Source: Pseudomonas sp. EpS/L25 (lineage in GTDB: Bacteria > Pseudomonadota > Gammaproteobacteria > Pseudomonadales > Pseudomonadaceae). Taken from it: a stretch of DNA of 64,000 nucleotides. Location of the stretch: NCBI RefSeq assembly GCF_001512295.1, contig NZ_LNUP01000002.1, positions 932,263 to 996,262 on the forward strand. Reading direction: 5' to 3'. Below, in pieces: positions 27,043 through 34,788 of this stretch (position 1 is its first letter; each line of letters opens with the position of its first letter). Position numbers and translations under genes: made by a program. Below the pieces are notes generated by a model. The model worked only from the letters and a program-made list of their open reading frames with translations. It was not told the origin of the DNA and searched no databases.

Positions 27043-27073
27043 AGGGAGAAGGGGGACGCCTCTTCTCCCTTTC
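27043..27073 (+). terminator. Terminator-like hairpin after fliC copy 2
   Basis: A 9-bp perfect stem (AGGGAGAAG / CTTCTCCCT) flanks a 10-nt loop and ends in TTTC. It resembles the copy 1 terminator but has decayed in the loop side, so some read-through into flaG is plausible. Confidence 0.75.
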
Positions 27074-27094
27074 ACGCGTTGTGAGGACATAATC

Positions 27095-27484
27095 ATGGAT
27101 ATCGTCAAGATCACGGGTTTCGCAGCTGCAACCCCCTATGGCGCTCAATCCGGCTCCCAGGCCGCGACGGCCGTCACCCCTCCGGCATCTGTCAGCCCTT
27201 CGGCTTCTTCGGAAGACGCCAAGGTCGGTCAGGCTGAAAAGGAGAAAGCCGACAAGCCGGAGGACGGCAACGTCGACGATGCGCTTTCCAAGCTCAAGAC
27301 CAAGTTCCAGGAAGATCACCGCAATCTGGATTTCAGTATCGACGACTCCACTGGTGAGGTGGTGGTCAAGGTGCTGGACGGCGAATCCGGCAAGCTCATT
27401 CGGCAGATGCCCAGTGAGGAAGTGCTCAAGCTGGCCAAGCAGCTGGATGATATGCGTAGTCTGATGTTCAAGGCCGAAGCCTAG
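27095..27484 (+). CDS. flaG: Flagellar protein FlaG
   Basis: This 129-residue protein of the FlaG family lies between fliC and fliD, as in other Pseudomonas and Vibrio clusters. The N-terminal 60 residues are Ala/Pro/Lys-rich and probably disordered. The C-terminal half carries the family block LDFSIDDSTGEVVVKVLDGESGKLIRQMPSEEVLKLAKQL. FlaG influences filament length or stability; its exact biochemical role is not settled. A GTGAGGACA ribosome site precedes the ATG. Expression may come by read-through from the weak hairpin after fliC copy 2. Confidence 0.92.
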   Translation: MDIVKITGFAAATPYGAQSGSQAATAVTPPASVSPSASSEDAKVGQAEKEKADKPEDGNVDDALSKLKTKFQEDHRNLDFSIDDSTGEVVVKVLDGESGKLIRQMPSEEVLKLAKQLDDMRSLMFKAEA

Positions 27485-27485
27485 T

Positions 27486-27500
27486 TGGCGCGGAACTTGT
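27486..27500 (+). promoter_or_regulatory. Weak sigma-54-like site before fliD
   Basis: TGGC-N7-TTGT lies about 55 bp upstream of fliD. The -24 part is good but the -12 part ends in T instead of C, so this is only a candidate. Confidence 0.3.
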
Positions 27501-27554
27501 ATTGGATCAATGGGAGTAGGGACGGCGACGTAACGTTGGCGCAGGAGATCTGAA

Positions 27555-29039
27555 ATGGCAGGTATCAGTGGGATTGGCGGCTCGGGGCTGGACATCGACT
27601 CCATCGTCAGCAAGATGGTGGCGGCGGAGAAGGCGCCCAAGCAGGATCAGTTGACCGCGACGCAGAGCAAGGCGACCGCGCAGCTCACCGCTGTGGGTTC
27701 GTTGAAGAGCGCCATCAGCGATTTCCAGACCGCGCTGACCACGCTCAACAGTCCTACCAGCTTCCAGGCGCGTGCCGTCACGCTGTCGAAAAGTGACTAC
27801 CTCACGGCCACTGCCAGCCCCAGCGCCAGCATCGGCAGCTACCAGGTCGAGGTCACGCAGCTGGCCAGCAGCAGCAAGGTGGCCCTGGCGGCCTTGCCGG
27901 CCACCTCTACGTCCACTTCCAGCACCGGCGCTACCACCACGTCTCCTTCCACCTTCGGCAAGGGCACGTTGAGCATCAAGATCGGCGACACCAAGCTGTC
28001 GGATATCCAGGTCGATGCCACCAACAACACCCTGAGTGGCATCCGCGATGCCATCAACAAGGCCGGGCAGAGCCAGGGGCTCAGTGCCAACATCGTCAAC
28101 GACAACTCCGGCGCGCGTCTGGTCCTCAGCAGTACCAAGACCGGTGCTGGCAACGATATCTCCGTTGGCGTGAGTGGCGACGATGGCTCGGGCACCCTGA
28201 GCCTGACCAAGCTGGCGTTCAGCCCGTCGGCGGCGCCGACCGATCCGAGCGTGGTCGATCCGCCGGTTCCCAGCGATCCTTCCGCTGCCCGCATGCTGAC
28301 GCGCGCCAAGAGCGCCGCCATGACCATCGACGGCCTGAAGGTCACCAGCGATTCGAATACCGTTAGCAACGCCGTGGGTGGCTTGAGTTTCACCTTGAAG
28401 GCCACCACCACGGCAGGCAGCCCCATGACCGTGGGGGTCAGCCAGGACGAGGCTGGCGTCAAGGGCAACATCAAGGGTTTCGTCGATGCCTATAACAAGC
28501 TCATGGGCGTCATCAAGACCCAGACCTCGGTGACGAAGGTGGGCGACAACAGCGCGCCCATCGCCGCCGCCCTGGTCGGCGATGCCACGGCGCGGGGCCT
28601 GACCTCCACCATCCGCAACGAACTCAGTACGCTACAGGGCACCGGCTCGGTCAGGGCCTTGGCCGACCTGGGCATCACCACCCAGAAGGATGGCACCCTC
28701 GCCATCGATGACACCAAGCTGGGCAGCATGGTGAGCTCCAATTTCAGCGACCTGGCCGGCTTCTTCACCGGCGACCAGGGGATAGCGGCGCGCCTCAAGG
28801 GCAAGCTCGATCCCTACACCATGGCCAATGGCATCCTCGAGCAGCGTTCCACCTCCCTGAGCAACACCCTGAAGAGCGTGGACGCCCAGACCGCCACGCT
28901 CAATACCCGCATGACGGCGCTGTCGGATCGCCTCTACAAGCAATACAACGCCATGGACCAGCTGTACTCGTCGTTGTCGAGCACCGCGTCCTCGCTCTCC
29001 GAACAGCTGGCGGCCATGCCGTTCGCCAACAAGAGCTGA
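27555..29039 (+). CDS. fliD: Flagellar filament cap FliD
   Basis: This 494-residue cap protein sits at the filament tip and guides flagellin folding; in Pseudomonas it also mediates adhesion to mucin. The N-terminus MAGISGIGGSGLDIDSIVSKMVAAEK and the C-terminal helix region (LSDRLYKQYNAMDQLYSSLSSTASSLSEQLAAM) are standard. The middle is variable. It is followed by its relatives fliS and fliT, forming a fliDST unit. Length is close to that of known pseudomonad FliD proteins. Confidence 0.96.
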   Translation: MAGISGIGGSGLDIDSIVSKMVAAEKAPKQDQLTATQSKATAQLTAVGSLKSAISDFQTALTTLNSPTSFQARAVTLSKSDYLTATASPSASIGSYQVEVTQLASSSKVALAALPATSTSTSSTGATTTSPSTFGKGTLSIKIGDTKLSDIQVDATNNTLSGIRDAINKAGQSQGLSANIVNDNSGARLVLSSTKTGAGNDISVGVSGDDGSGTLSLTKLAFSPSAAPTDPSVVDPPVPSDPSAARMLTRAKSAAMTIDGLKVTSDSNTVSNAVGGLSFTLKATTTAGSPMTVGVSQDEAGVKGNIKGFVDAYNKLMGVIKTQTSVTKVGDNSAPIAAALVGDATARGLTSTIRNELSTLQGTGSVRALADLGITTQKDGTLAIDDTKLGSMVSSNFSDLAGFFTGDQGIAARLKGKLDPYTMANGILEQRSTSLSNTLKSVDAQTATLNTRMTALSDRLYKQYNAMDQLYSSLSSTASSLSEQLAAMPFANKS

Positions 29040-29133
29040 GGGCCGGGCTTCGGCTAATTAGCTCGAGAAAGGTGTCAAGTTCCCCGCGCTCCGACCGATA
29101 AAGAGGGTATCGGAAACGCACAGAGGTCGTGAC

Positions 29134-29514
29134 ATGAACGCAATGACAGCCATGCGCCAATACCAGCAGGTCGGCCTGCAGGCGCAGGTATTCGAAGCCA
29201 GCCCGCATCAACTGATACAGATGCTCATGCAGGGCGCGCTGGACCGTCTGGCCAAGGCACAGGGCGCTCTGGAGCGCGGTTGGCTCTCCGAGAAGGGCGA
29301 GCTGATCGGCAAGGCGGTGTCCATCATCGCCGGTCTGAAGGACGTGCTGGATTTCGAGCAGGGCGGCGACATCGCCGTCAACCTCGATCGACTGTACGAC
29401 TACATGATCCGTCGCCTCAGCGAAGCCAATCGCGAGAACGATCCTGCTATCCTCGAAGAAGTATCCGGCCTGATCCGTGAGATCAAATCCGGCTGGGATG
29501 CCATCGCCCCCTGA
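29134..29514 (+). CDS. fliS: Flagellin export chaperone FliS
   Basis: This 126-residue helical-bundle chaperone binds the C-terminus of FliC in the cytoplasm and prevents premature polymerisation. It shows the family blocks YQQVGLQAQVFEASPHQLIQMLMQGAL (residues 9-35) and LDFEQGGDIAVNLDRLYDYMIRRL (about 72-95). It lies 94 bp after fliD and 14 bp before fliT. Length matches FliS of pseudomonads. Confidence 0.95.
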   Translation: MNAMTAMRQYQQVGLQAQVFEASPHQLIQMLMQGALDRLAKAQGALERGWLSEKGELIGKAVSIIAGLKDVLDFEQGGDIAVNLDRLYDYMIRRLSEANRENDPAILEEVSGLIREIKSGWDAIAP

Positions 29515-29528
29515 TCTGGAGTCGACCG

Positions 29529-29840
29529 ATGAACGTCGCCATGCAAAAGACCCCGGTAGAGCGCGTCGAGCTCGTCTATGAGCAGATGGCGGCTGCGCTC
29601 AAGGCCCGAGACTGGACGCGGATCGCCGAATTGGATCTGGACTGCCGGCTGTTCGTCGACGAAGCCCTGTACGCGACCGGCGACGATGCGCTGGCCTTGC
29701 GGGCCAGCCTCGAACGACTGCTGGCGCTCTATGCGTCCATGCTGCAAACCTGCAAGGCCGAGCGAGATGCCGTGGGGGATGAGTTGGCCAAGGTCAACAA
29801 GTCGAGCCAGGCAGCCAAGGTGTACCAACTGTTCAGTTGA
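29529..29840 (+). CDS. fliT: FliT-like flagellar chaperone
   Basis: This 103-residue, mostly helical protein lies directly after fliS, where pseudomonads carry a fliT-type gene. Sequence conservation in this family is low; the assignment rests on size, predicted helices (VERVELVYEQMAAALKARDW and a C-terminal coiled segment with AKVNKSSQAAKVYQLF) and position. FliT proteins usually chaperone FliD and may modulate class II gene expression. A ribosome site GGAG precedes the ATG by 7 bp. It could alternatively be called a second FliS-like protein, a name used in some annotations. Confidence 0.8.
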   Translation: MNVAMQKTPVERVELVYEQMAAALKARDWTRIAELDLDCRLFVDEALYATGDDALALRASLERLLALYASMLQTCKAERDAVGDELAKVNKSSQAAKVYQLFS

Positions 29841-29892
29841 TCAACGTTCGGCTGGCATTTCTGCAAAATTTGGACAATCGAACGTCATAAAA

Positions 29893-29921
29893 TTGACCCC
29901 GCCTCACTAATTGTCTTAACT
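29893..29921 (+). promoter_or_regulatory. Candidate sigma-70 promoter of fleQ
   Basis: TTGACC and TTAACT are separated by exactly 17 bp, about 80 bp upstream of fleQ. In P. aeruginosa fleQ is transcribed by the housekeeping sigma factor, so such a site is expected here. Confidence 0.5.
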
Positions 29922-29952
29922 TGCGCAAGATGCCGACCAGTTGGCACTTGGA

Positions 29953-29968
29953 GCAGGTGAAAACCTGC
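29953..29968 (+). other. GAAA-tetraloop hairpin in the fleQ leader
   Basis: GCAGGT-GAAA-ACCTGC forms a 6-bp perfect stem with a GNRA loop, 35 bp upstream of the fleQ start and inside the predicted 5' untranslated region. There is no T run, so it is not a terminator. A role in message stability or protein binding is possible but unproven. Confidence 0.4.
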
Positions 29969-30003
29969 GCGTAGCGAGACGACAAGCCGGATGAGGCAGG
30001 GAC

Positions 30004-31482
30004 ATGTGGCGTGAAACCAAGATCCTTCTGATCGACGATGAGACCGAGCGGCGACAGGCCGTATCCATCATCCTCGACTTTCTCGGCGAAGCTCATATCG
30101 CCTGCGCCAGTGCCGATTGGCAGTCCTCCCTCGAAGCCCTCGACACCAGCCGCCAGATCGCTTGCGTGCTGGTCGGCCGCGTGGACAGCCGCGGCAACAG
30201 CGTGGAGCTGCTCAAGCAGGTGGTCGCCTGGGACGAGATGGTGCCCTTGCTGCTGCTGGGCGAGGCGACCCAGCCGGATTGGCCGGACGACGTCCGCCGC
30301 CGCGTGCTGGTCTCCCTCGAATACCCGCTGGCCTACAACAAGCTGCTCGACTCCCTGCACCGGGCCCAGGTCTATCGCGAGATGTACGACCAGGCCCGCG
30401 ACCGTGGCCGCCAGCGCGAACCGGAGCTGTTCCGCAGCCTGGTCGGCACCAGCCGGGCCATCCAGGGCGTACGCAAGATGATGCAGCAGGTGGCCGATAC
30501 CGAAGCTACGGTGCTCATCCTCGGCGAGTCCGGCACCGGCAAGGAGGTGGTGGCGCGTAACCTGCACTTCCACTCCAAGCGGCGCGAGGCGCCTTTCGTG
30601 CCGGTCAACTGCGGCGCCATTCCGGCGGAGCTGCTGGAAAGCGAGCTGTTCGGTCATGAGAAGGGTGCCTTCACCGGTGCCATCACCAGCCGGGCTGGAC
30701 GCTTTGAGCTGGCCAACACCGGCACCCTGTTCCTCGACGAGATCGGCGACATGCCGCTGCCCATGCAGGTCAAGCTGCTGCGGGTACTGCAGGAGCGCAC
30801 TTACGAGCGGGTGGGCAGCAACAAGACCCAGAGCGTGGACGTGCGCATCATCGCCGCGACCCACAAGAATCTGGAGCAGATGATCGCCGCGGGCACCTTC
30901 CGCGAAGACCTCTACTATCGCCTCAACGTCTTCCCCATCGACATGGCGCCGCTGCGCGAACGTGCCGAGGACATCCCGCTGCTGATCAACGAGCTGATCG
31001 CGCGGATGGAGCACGAGAAACGCGGTTCCATCCGTTTCAACTCGGCGGCCATCATGTCGCTCTGCCGCCATGAATGGCCGGGTAACGTCCGCGAACTGGC
31101 CAACCTGGTGGAGCGCATGGCGATCATGCATCCCTATGGCGTGATCGGCGTGGCCGAATTGCCGCTCAAGTTTCGCTACGTGGAGGACGAGGCCGATCCC
31201 ATGGTCGAGTCGCTGCGCGAGGAACTCCAGGAGCGCGAGGCCATGGCCGGCATCGGTACCCTCGAGGTGTCGTCCTCGGCGCTGCTGCCCAGCGAGGGCC
31301 TGGACCTCAAGGATTACCTGGCCAACCTGGAGAAGAGCTTCATCCAGCAGGCGCTGGACGATGCCGGGGGCGTGGTCGCGCGGGCCGCGGAGCGCCTGCG
31401 CATTCGTCGGACCACCCTGGTGGAGAAGATGCGCAAGTACGGCATGGGTCGTCGCGACGACGAGTTCGACGAAGAGATCTAG
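30004..31482 (+). CDS. fleQ: Master flagellar regulator FleQ
   Basis: This 492-residue sigma-54 activator heads the flagellar cascade; in P. aeruginosa it also responds to cyclic di-GMP and controls exopolysaccharide genes. The N-terminal receiver-like domain (about 1-125) starts [17 protein letters not shown] but has CVLVGRVDS where the phospho-acceptor motif would be, as is normal for FleQ. The AAA+ domain carries Walker A GESGTGKE (from residue 174) and GAFTGA (near 222) for sigma-54 contact. The C-terminal Fis-type helix-turn-helix is [21 protein letters not shown]. Its TAG stop consists of the first three bases of an inserted MITE. Confidence 0.97.
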   Translation: MWRETKILLIDDETERRQAVSIILDFLGEAHIACASADWQSSLEALDTSRQIACVLVGRVDSRGNSVELLKQVVAWDEMVPLLLLGEATQPDWPDDVRRRVLVSLEYPLAYNKLLDSLHRAQVYREMYDQARDRGRQREPELFRSLVGTSRAIQGVRKMMQQVADTEATVLILGESGTGKEVVARNLHFHSKRREAPFVPVNCGAIPAELLESELFGHEKGAFTGAITSRAGRFELANTGTLFLDEIGDMPLPMQVKLLRVLQERTYERVGSNKTQSVDVRIIAATHKNLEQMIAAGTFREDLYYRLNVFPIDMAPLRERAEDIPLLINELIARMEHEKRGSIRFNSAAIMSLCRHEWPGNVRELANLVERMAIMHPYGVIGVAELPLKFRYVEDEADPMVESLREELQEREAMAGIGTLEVSSSALLPSEGLDLKDYLANLEKSFIQQALDDAGGVVARAAERLRIRRTTLVEKMRKYGMGRRDDEFDEEI

Positions 31483-31661
31483 TGTGGTGTTTCAGAGGTT
31501 ACCTACACAATTTTGGCGGCGCTTTTTGTCCGCAGCGGCGGACCGCCCTGGACGTTGTTGCCACTTCTCGCCATAGCCCTGCCCTGACTCGTCGCGGCGC
31601 CTAGTCCATGAACAGAAAATCACTCGCCAATTCTTGCGCGAACTTCTGAAACACCACACTA
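31480..31661 (+). mobile_element. MITE with 21-bp terminal inverted repeats, inserted at the fleQ stop codon
   Basis: Bases 31480-31500 and 31641-31661 are inverted repeats of one another with 20 of 21 matches; each end begins TAGTGTGGTG on its own strand. The 182-bp element is too short for a transposase and has no credible gene. Both ends carry TA, which fits insertion at a TA dinucleotide as in IS630/Tc1-mariner-type elements. The first TAG is also the fleQ stop codon. No second copy is seen in this window. Orientation is arbitrary. Confidence 0.8.
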
Positions 31662-31693
31662 GCGCGCCTGCAGCGTCGAACGTAGCGACCCAA

Positions 31694-31876
31694 GGTGGAT
31701 GACGGCATGGCCTCATCCATCTTCGTTTTTTTGGGGGTTCCGCAAGCGGAAAAGGCGGTGCCGTTTTCCACGTTACGAGGCTTTGCCTGATTCGCGGGTA
31801 GGGTGGATGACGGCGTAGCCTCATCCACCTTTTGGTTTGGGCTCTGCACGTGGAAAAGGCTTCGCCGTTTTCCACG
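31694..31876 (+). repeat. Tandem REP-like array between fleQ and fleS
   Basis: A module of two hairpins occurs twice with a period of about 105 bp. The first hairpin (GGTGGATGA ... TCATCCACC) is at 31694-31721 and 31802-31829. The second (TGGAAAAGGC ... GCCGTTTTCCA) is at 31746-31775 and 31849-31876. The second hairpin recurs exactly at 43233-43258, showing a dispersed family. An open frame upstream of the true fleS start runs through this DNA and should not be taken as coding. Confidence 0.8.
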
Positions 31877-31898
31877 CTACGGCGTTTTGGCGTCAGGC

Positions 31899-31913
31899 CG
31901 GCATGGGTCTTGC
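31899..31913 (+). promoter_or_regulatory. Candidate sigma-54 promoter of fleSR
   Basis: CGGCAT-N5-TTGC keeps the GG and GC of the -24/-12 elements with exact spacing and lies 43 bp upstream of the chosen fleS start. It follows the REP array directly. In P. aeruginosa fleSR is FleQ-dependent, which this agrees with. Confidence 0.6.
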
Positions 31914-31956
31914 TCCACCCCGGATAACGTCAATTGTCCGTCGCGAGCCGAAGCCT

Positions 31957-33156
31957 ATGCCTGCTCAAGCACTAGCCCCCTCCGTTGCCGCCGACGCGCC
32001 TGCGGACGCCTCCGCCTCGGCGCAGGCCCGTGAGGCCCTGGGGCAGATGTCGCGCCAGCTGAGCGAATCCTTCCAGTTGCTGGAAGCGCGGATGCATTCG
32101 CTGCAGGGCGAGCTGGAGTGGGTGTCCGCCCAGCGACTGCAGGAGCTGGCGGAGAAGGAACGCCTGGCCAGTCGGCTACAGAATCTGCTCGATGTGTTGC
32201 CGGCCGGCATCGTGGTGCTGGATGGCGGCGGCCGGGTGCGGGATGTCAATCCAGTGGCCAGCGCCCTGTTGGGCGAGCCGCTGGTGGGAGAGCTGTGGCG
32301 CGAGGTGATCGCCCGGGCCTTCGCCCCACGGCATGACGACGGCCACGAGGTGTCGCTGCGCGATGGTCGGCGGCTGTCCATCGCCATCCGCTCGCTGGAT
32401 GGCGAACCGGGCCAATTGGTGCTGCTCAACGACCTTACCGAGACGCGCCAGCTGCAAGGCCAGCTGGCACGCCATGAACGCCTCTCGGCGCTGGGACGCA
32501 CCATGGCGTCCCTGGCCCACCAGATCCGCACGCCGCTGACCGCCGCCTTGCTCTATGCCAGTCATCTGGAGGAGGGGGGGCTGGCGGCGGAGCAGCAACA
32601 GCGCTTCGCCGGTCGGCTGAAGGAGCGGCTGCACGAACTGGAGAATCAGGTCCGCGACATGCTGGTGTTCGCTCGTGGCGAGCTGCCGCTGCAGGACCGC
32701 CTGAGCCCGGCGGCGCTGTTCGCGGCCTTGCGCGAGGCGGCGACGCCCCATCTGGGAAGTTACCCGGTGCGCTGGCAGGACGATGCCATTGCCGGTCTGC
32801 TGGTCTGCAATCGCGACATGCTGGTGGGCGCGGCGCTCAACCTGATCCACAACGCCCTGCAGGCGCTGGCCGGCAGCGGTCGTCCGGGGCGGCTCAAGGT
32901 GCATCTCTATCGTCGCGGCGCTGAGTTGCGCCTGAGCATCAGCGATGCCGGCCCCGGCATTCCCCCGGTGGTACTGCAGCGCCTGGGCGAACCCTTCCTC
33001 AGTACCAAGACCACCGGCACCGGCCTCGGGCTGCCCGTTGCCCTGGCGATGGCCAAGGCCCATGGCGGTCGGCTGGTGGTGCGCTCCCGGCTGGGTCGCG
33101 GCACGGTGGTGACCTTCAGCCTGCCGCTGCTATCGACCCTGGAGACCCCGGCATGA
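31957..33156 (+). CDS. fleS: Flagellar sensor histidine kinase FleS
   Basis: This cytoplasmic two-component kinase of about 399 residues phosphorylates FleR to switch on class III genes (hook and rod completion). The frame is open further upstream to 31837, but that part is REP repeat and lies before the sigma-54 site, so ATG 31957 is preferred and gives the length expected of FleS. A PAS-like domain spans about 70-170 (LDVLPAGIVVLDGGGRVRDVNPVASALLGE). The phospho-acceptor is His188 in SLAHQIRTPLTAALLYASHL. The ATPase domain carries NLIHNALQAL, DAGPGIP and GTGLGLPVALAMA. The stop overlaps the fleR start (ATGA). No strong Shine-Dalgarno sequence is visible. Confidence 0.94.
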   Translation: MPAQALAPSVAADAPADASASAQAREALGQMSRQLSESFQLLEARMHSLQGELEWVSAQRLQELAEKERLASRLQNLLDVLPAGIVVLDGGGRVRDVNPVASALLGEPLVGELWREVIARAFAPRHDDGHEVSLRDGRRLSIAIRSLDGEPGQLVLLNDLTETRQLQGQLARHERLSALGRTMASLAHQIRTPLTAALLYASHLEEGGLAAEQQQRFAGRLKERLHELENQVRDMLVFARGELPLQDRLSPAALFAALREAATPHLGSYPVRWQDDAIAGLLVCNRDMLVGAALNLIHNALQALAGSGRPGRLKVHLYRRGAELRLSISDAGPGIPPVVLQRLGEPFLSTKTTGTGLGLPVALAMAKAHGGRLVVRSRLGRGTVVTFSLPLLSTLETPA

Positions 33157-34544
33157 CCCTGCCCATCCTGTTGGTGGAAGACGATCGCGCCCTGCGCGAG
33201 GCCCTGGCCGATACCCTCGAGATCGGCGGCTATGCCTATCGCGCCGTGGACAGCGGCGAAGCCGCCTTGCTGGCCCTGGCAGAGCAGCCCTTCGCCCTGG
33301 TGGTCAGCGACGTCAACATGCCCGGCATCGACGGTCATCAGTTGCTGGCCAGCATTCGCCTGCGCGATCCGAGCTTGCCGGTATTGTTGATGACCGCCTT
33401 CGGCAGCATCGAGCGCGCCGTGGCGGCCATGCGTGGCGGCGCGGCGGACTACCTGGTCAAGCCCTTCGAGCCGCGGCTGCTGCTGGAGGCGCTGGCGCGC
33501 TTCGCCCCCCAGGGGCGGCGGCAGCCCGATGCCCGCCAGCCGGTCGCCGTCGATCCCCAGAGCCGCCAGCTGCTGGAGCTGGCCCGCCGCGTGGCCCAGA
33601 GCGAGGCCACGGTGCTGATCACCGGCGAGTCCGGTACCGGCAAGGAGGTACTGGCGCGCTTCATTCATGACGAGTCGGCGCGGGCGGACGGCCCCTTCGT
33701 GGCGGTCAATTGCGCGGCCATTCCCGATCACCTGCTCGAGGCCATCCTCTTCGGTCACGAGAAGGGTGCCTTCACCGGTGCCATCGCCGCCCAGCCCGGC
33801 AAGTTCGAGCTGGCCCAGGGCGGCACCCTGTTGCTGGACGAGATTTCCGAGATGCCGCTGGGCCTGCAGGCCAAGCTGCTGCGGGTATTGCAGGAGCGCG
33901 AGGTGGAGCGGGTCGGTGCACGCAAGCCGCTGGCCTTGGACATCCGCGTGGTGGCTACCAGCAACCGCAAGCTGGCTGAGGAAGTGGCCGCCGGGCGTTT
34001 CCGCGAAGACCTCTTCTATCGGCTGTCGGTGTTTCCCCTGGCCTGGCTCCCGCTACGCGACCGGCCGGCCGACATCGCGCCCCTCGCCGAGCGCCTGCTG
34101 GCGGTACAGGCCGCGCGGATGAATCGACCCATGCCGACCCTGAGCGCCGCCGCGCGCCAGGCCCTGGCCGAGCACCCCTGGCCGGGCAACGTGCGGGAAT
34201 TGGACAATGCCGTGCAGCGGGCGCTGATCCTGCAAGCGGGGCACGAGGTGCAGCCCGAGGATTTCGGCCTGCAATGGCTGGTGACGAGCCTTTCGCTTGC
34301 GCCTGTCGCACCCACTACGGCGACGCCCCTGGCACAGCCGGCGAACCTCGAAGCGCCGCGCCCCCTGGACGCCGATCTGCGTGACCGGGAGTTCCAGGTG
34401 ATCCTCGATACCCTGAAGGCCGAGCGCGGTCGCCGCAAGGAGACTGCCGAACGCCTGGGCATCAGCGCCCGCACCCTGAGATACAAGCTGGCGCAGATGC
34501 GTGATGCCGGGCTGGACGTGGAGCAGGAATTGCTCGCCGGTTGA
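33153..34544 (+). CDS. fleR: Sigma-54-dependent flagellar response regulator FleR
   Basis: This 463-residue partner of FleS is an NtrC-type activator. The receiver domain (1 to about 118) has the acceptor Asp53 in [12 protein letters not shown] and a Lys in YLVKPFEPR. The AAA+ domain carries Walker A GESGTGKE (from 158) and the GAFTGA loop (near 205). The C-terminal helix-turn-helix is [22 protein letters not shown]. It is translated with fleS by ATGA overlap. In P. aeruginosa fliE and the fliFGHIJ set follow; here a sugar-phosphate operon follows instead, so flagellar synteny breaks at this gene. Confidence 0.96.
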   Translation: MTLPILLVEDDRALREALADTLEIGGYAYRAVDSGEAALLALAEQPFALVVSDVNMPGIDGHQLLASIRLRDPSLPVLLMTAFGSIERAVAAMRGGAADYLVKPFEPRLLLEALARFAPQGRRQPDARQPVAVDPQSRQLLELARRVAQSEATVLITGESGTGKEVLARFIHDESARADGPFVAVNCAAIPDHLLEAILFGHEKGAFTGAIAAQPGKFELAQGGTLLLDEISEMPLGLQAKLLRVLQEREVERVGARKPLALDIRVVATSNRKLAEEVAAGRFREDLFYRLSVFPLAWLPLRDRPADIAPLAERLLAVQAARMNRPMPTLSAAARQALAEHPWPGNVRELDNAVQRALILQAGHEVQPEDFGLQWLVTSLSLAPVAPTTATPLAQPANLEAPRPLDADLRDREFQVILDTLKAERGRRKETAERLGISARTLRYKLAQMRDAGLDVEQELLAG

Positions 34545-34558
34545 TGAGCGCGCAAGTC

Positions 34559-34572
34559 GATAGCCGGCTATC
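34559..34572. repeat. 14-bp perfect palindrome after fleR
   Basis: GATAGCCGGCTATC is perfectly self-complementary without a loop, 14 bp after the fleR stop and 216 bp before tkt. It is a candidate operator for the downstream operon. The remaining 34573-34788 contains no clear promoter or terminator that I can point to. Confidence 0.4.
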
Positions 34573-34788
34573 TACCCAGAGGGAACCAACCGTCTAAGGC
34601 GCTGTTCTAGAGAAAGGATCGCGACTGCGGCGTGGGGTCGCAGAGGAAGCTCGCCCCCGCCGCCCCGGACTCGCTCCGGCCGCTTTGCTTTCTTCTCCTG
34701 GGCGTTGCCTCAGCTGAAAACGGTTTCACGGACGGTGCATTCCGTTTTCGTCGCGGGTGGCGTTCCTGCCAGCACGAGGATGCTTGCC

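Noticed and set aside
25571..27640. 689-codon open frame antisense to fliC copy 2 and flaG
   Set aside because: Repeated in the antisense of fliC copy 1 because the genes are identical; low-complexity product and no independent support.
31492..31875. Possible small minus-strand gene between fleQ and fleS
   Set aside because: The frame consists almost wholly of the MITE and the tandem REP hairpins, so the apparent protein repeats are a by-product of repeated DNA.
31837..31956. N-terminal extension of FleS
   Set aside because: Lies within REP DNA and overlaps the candidate sigma-54 promoter; the start at 31957 gives a normal FleS length.
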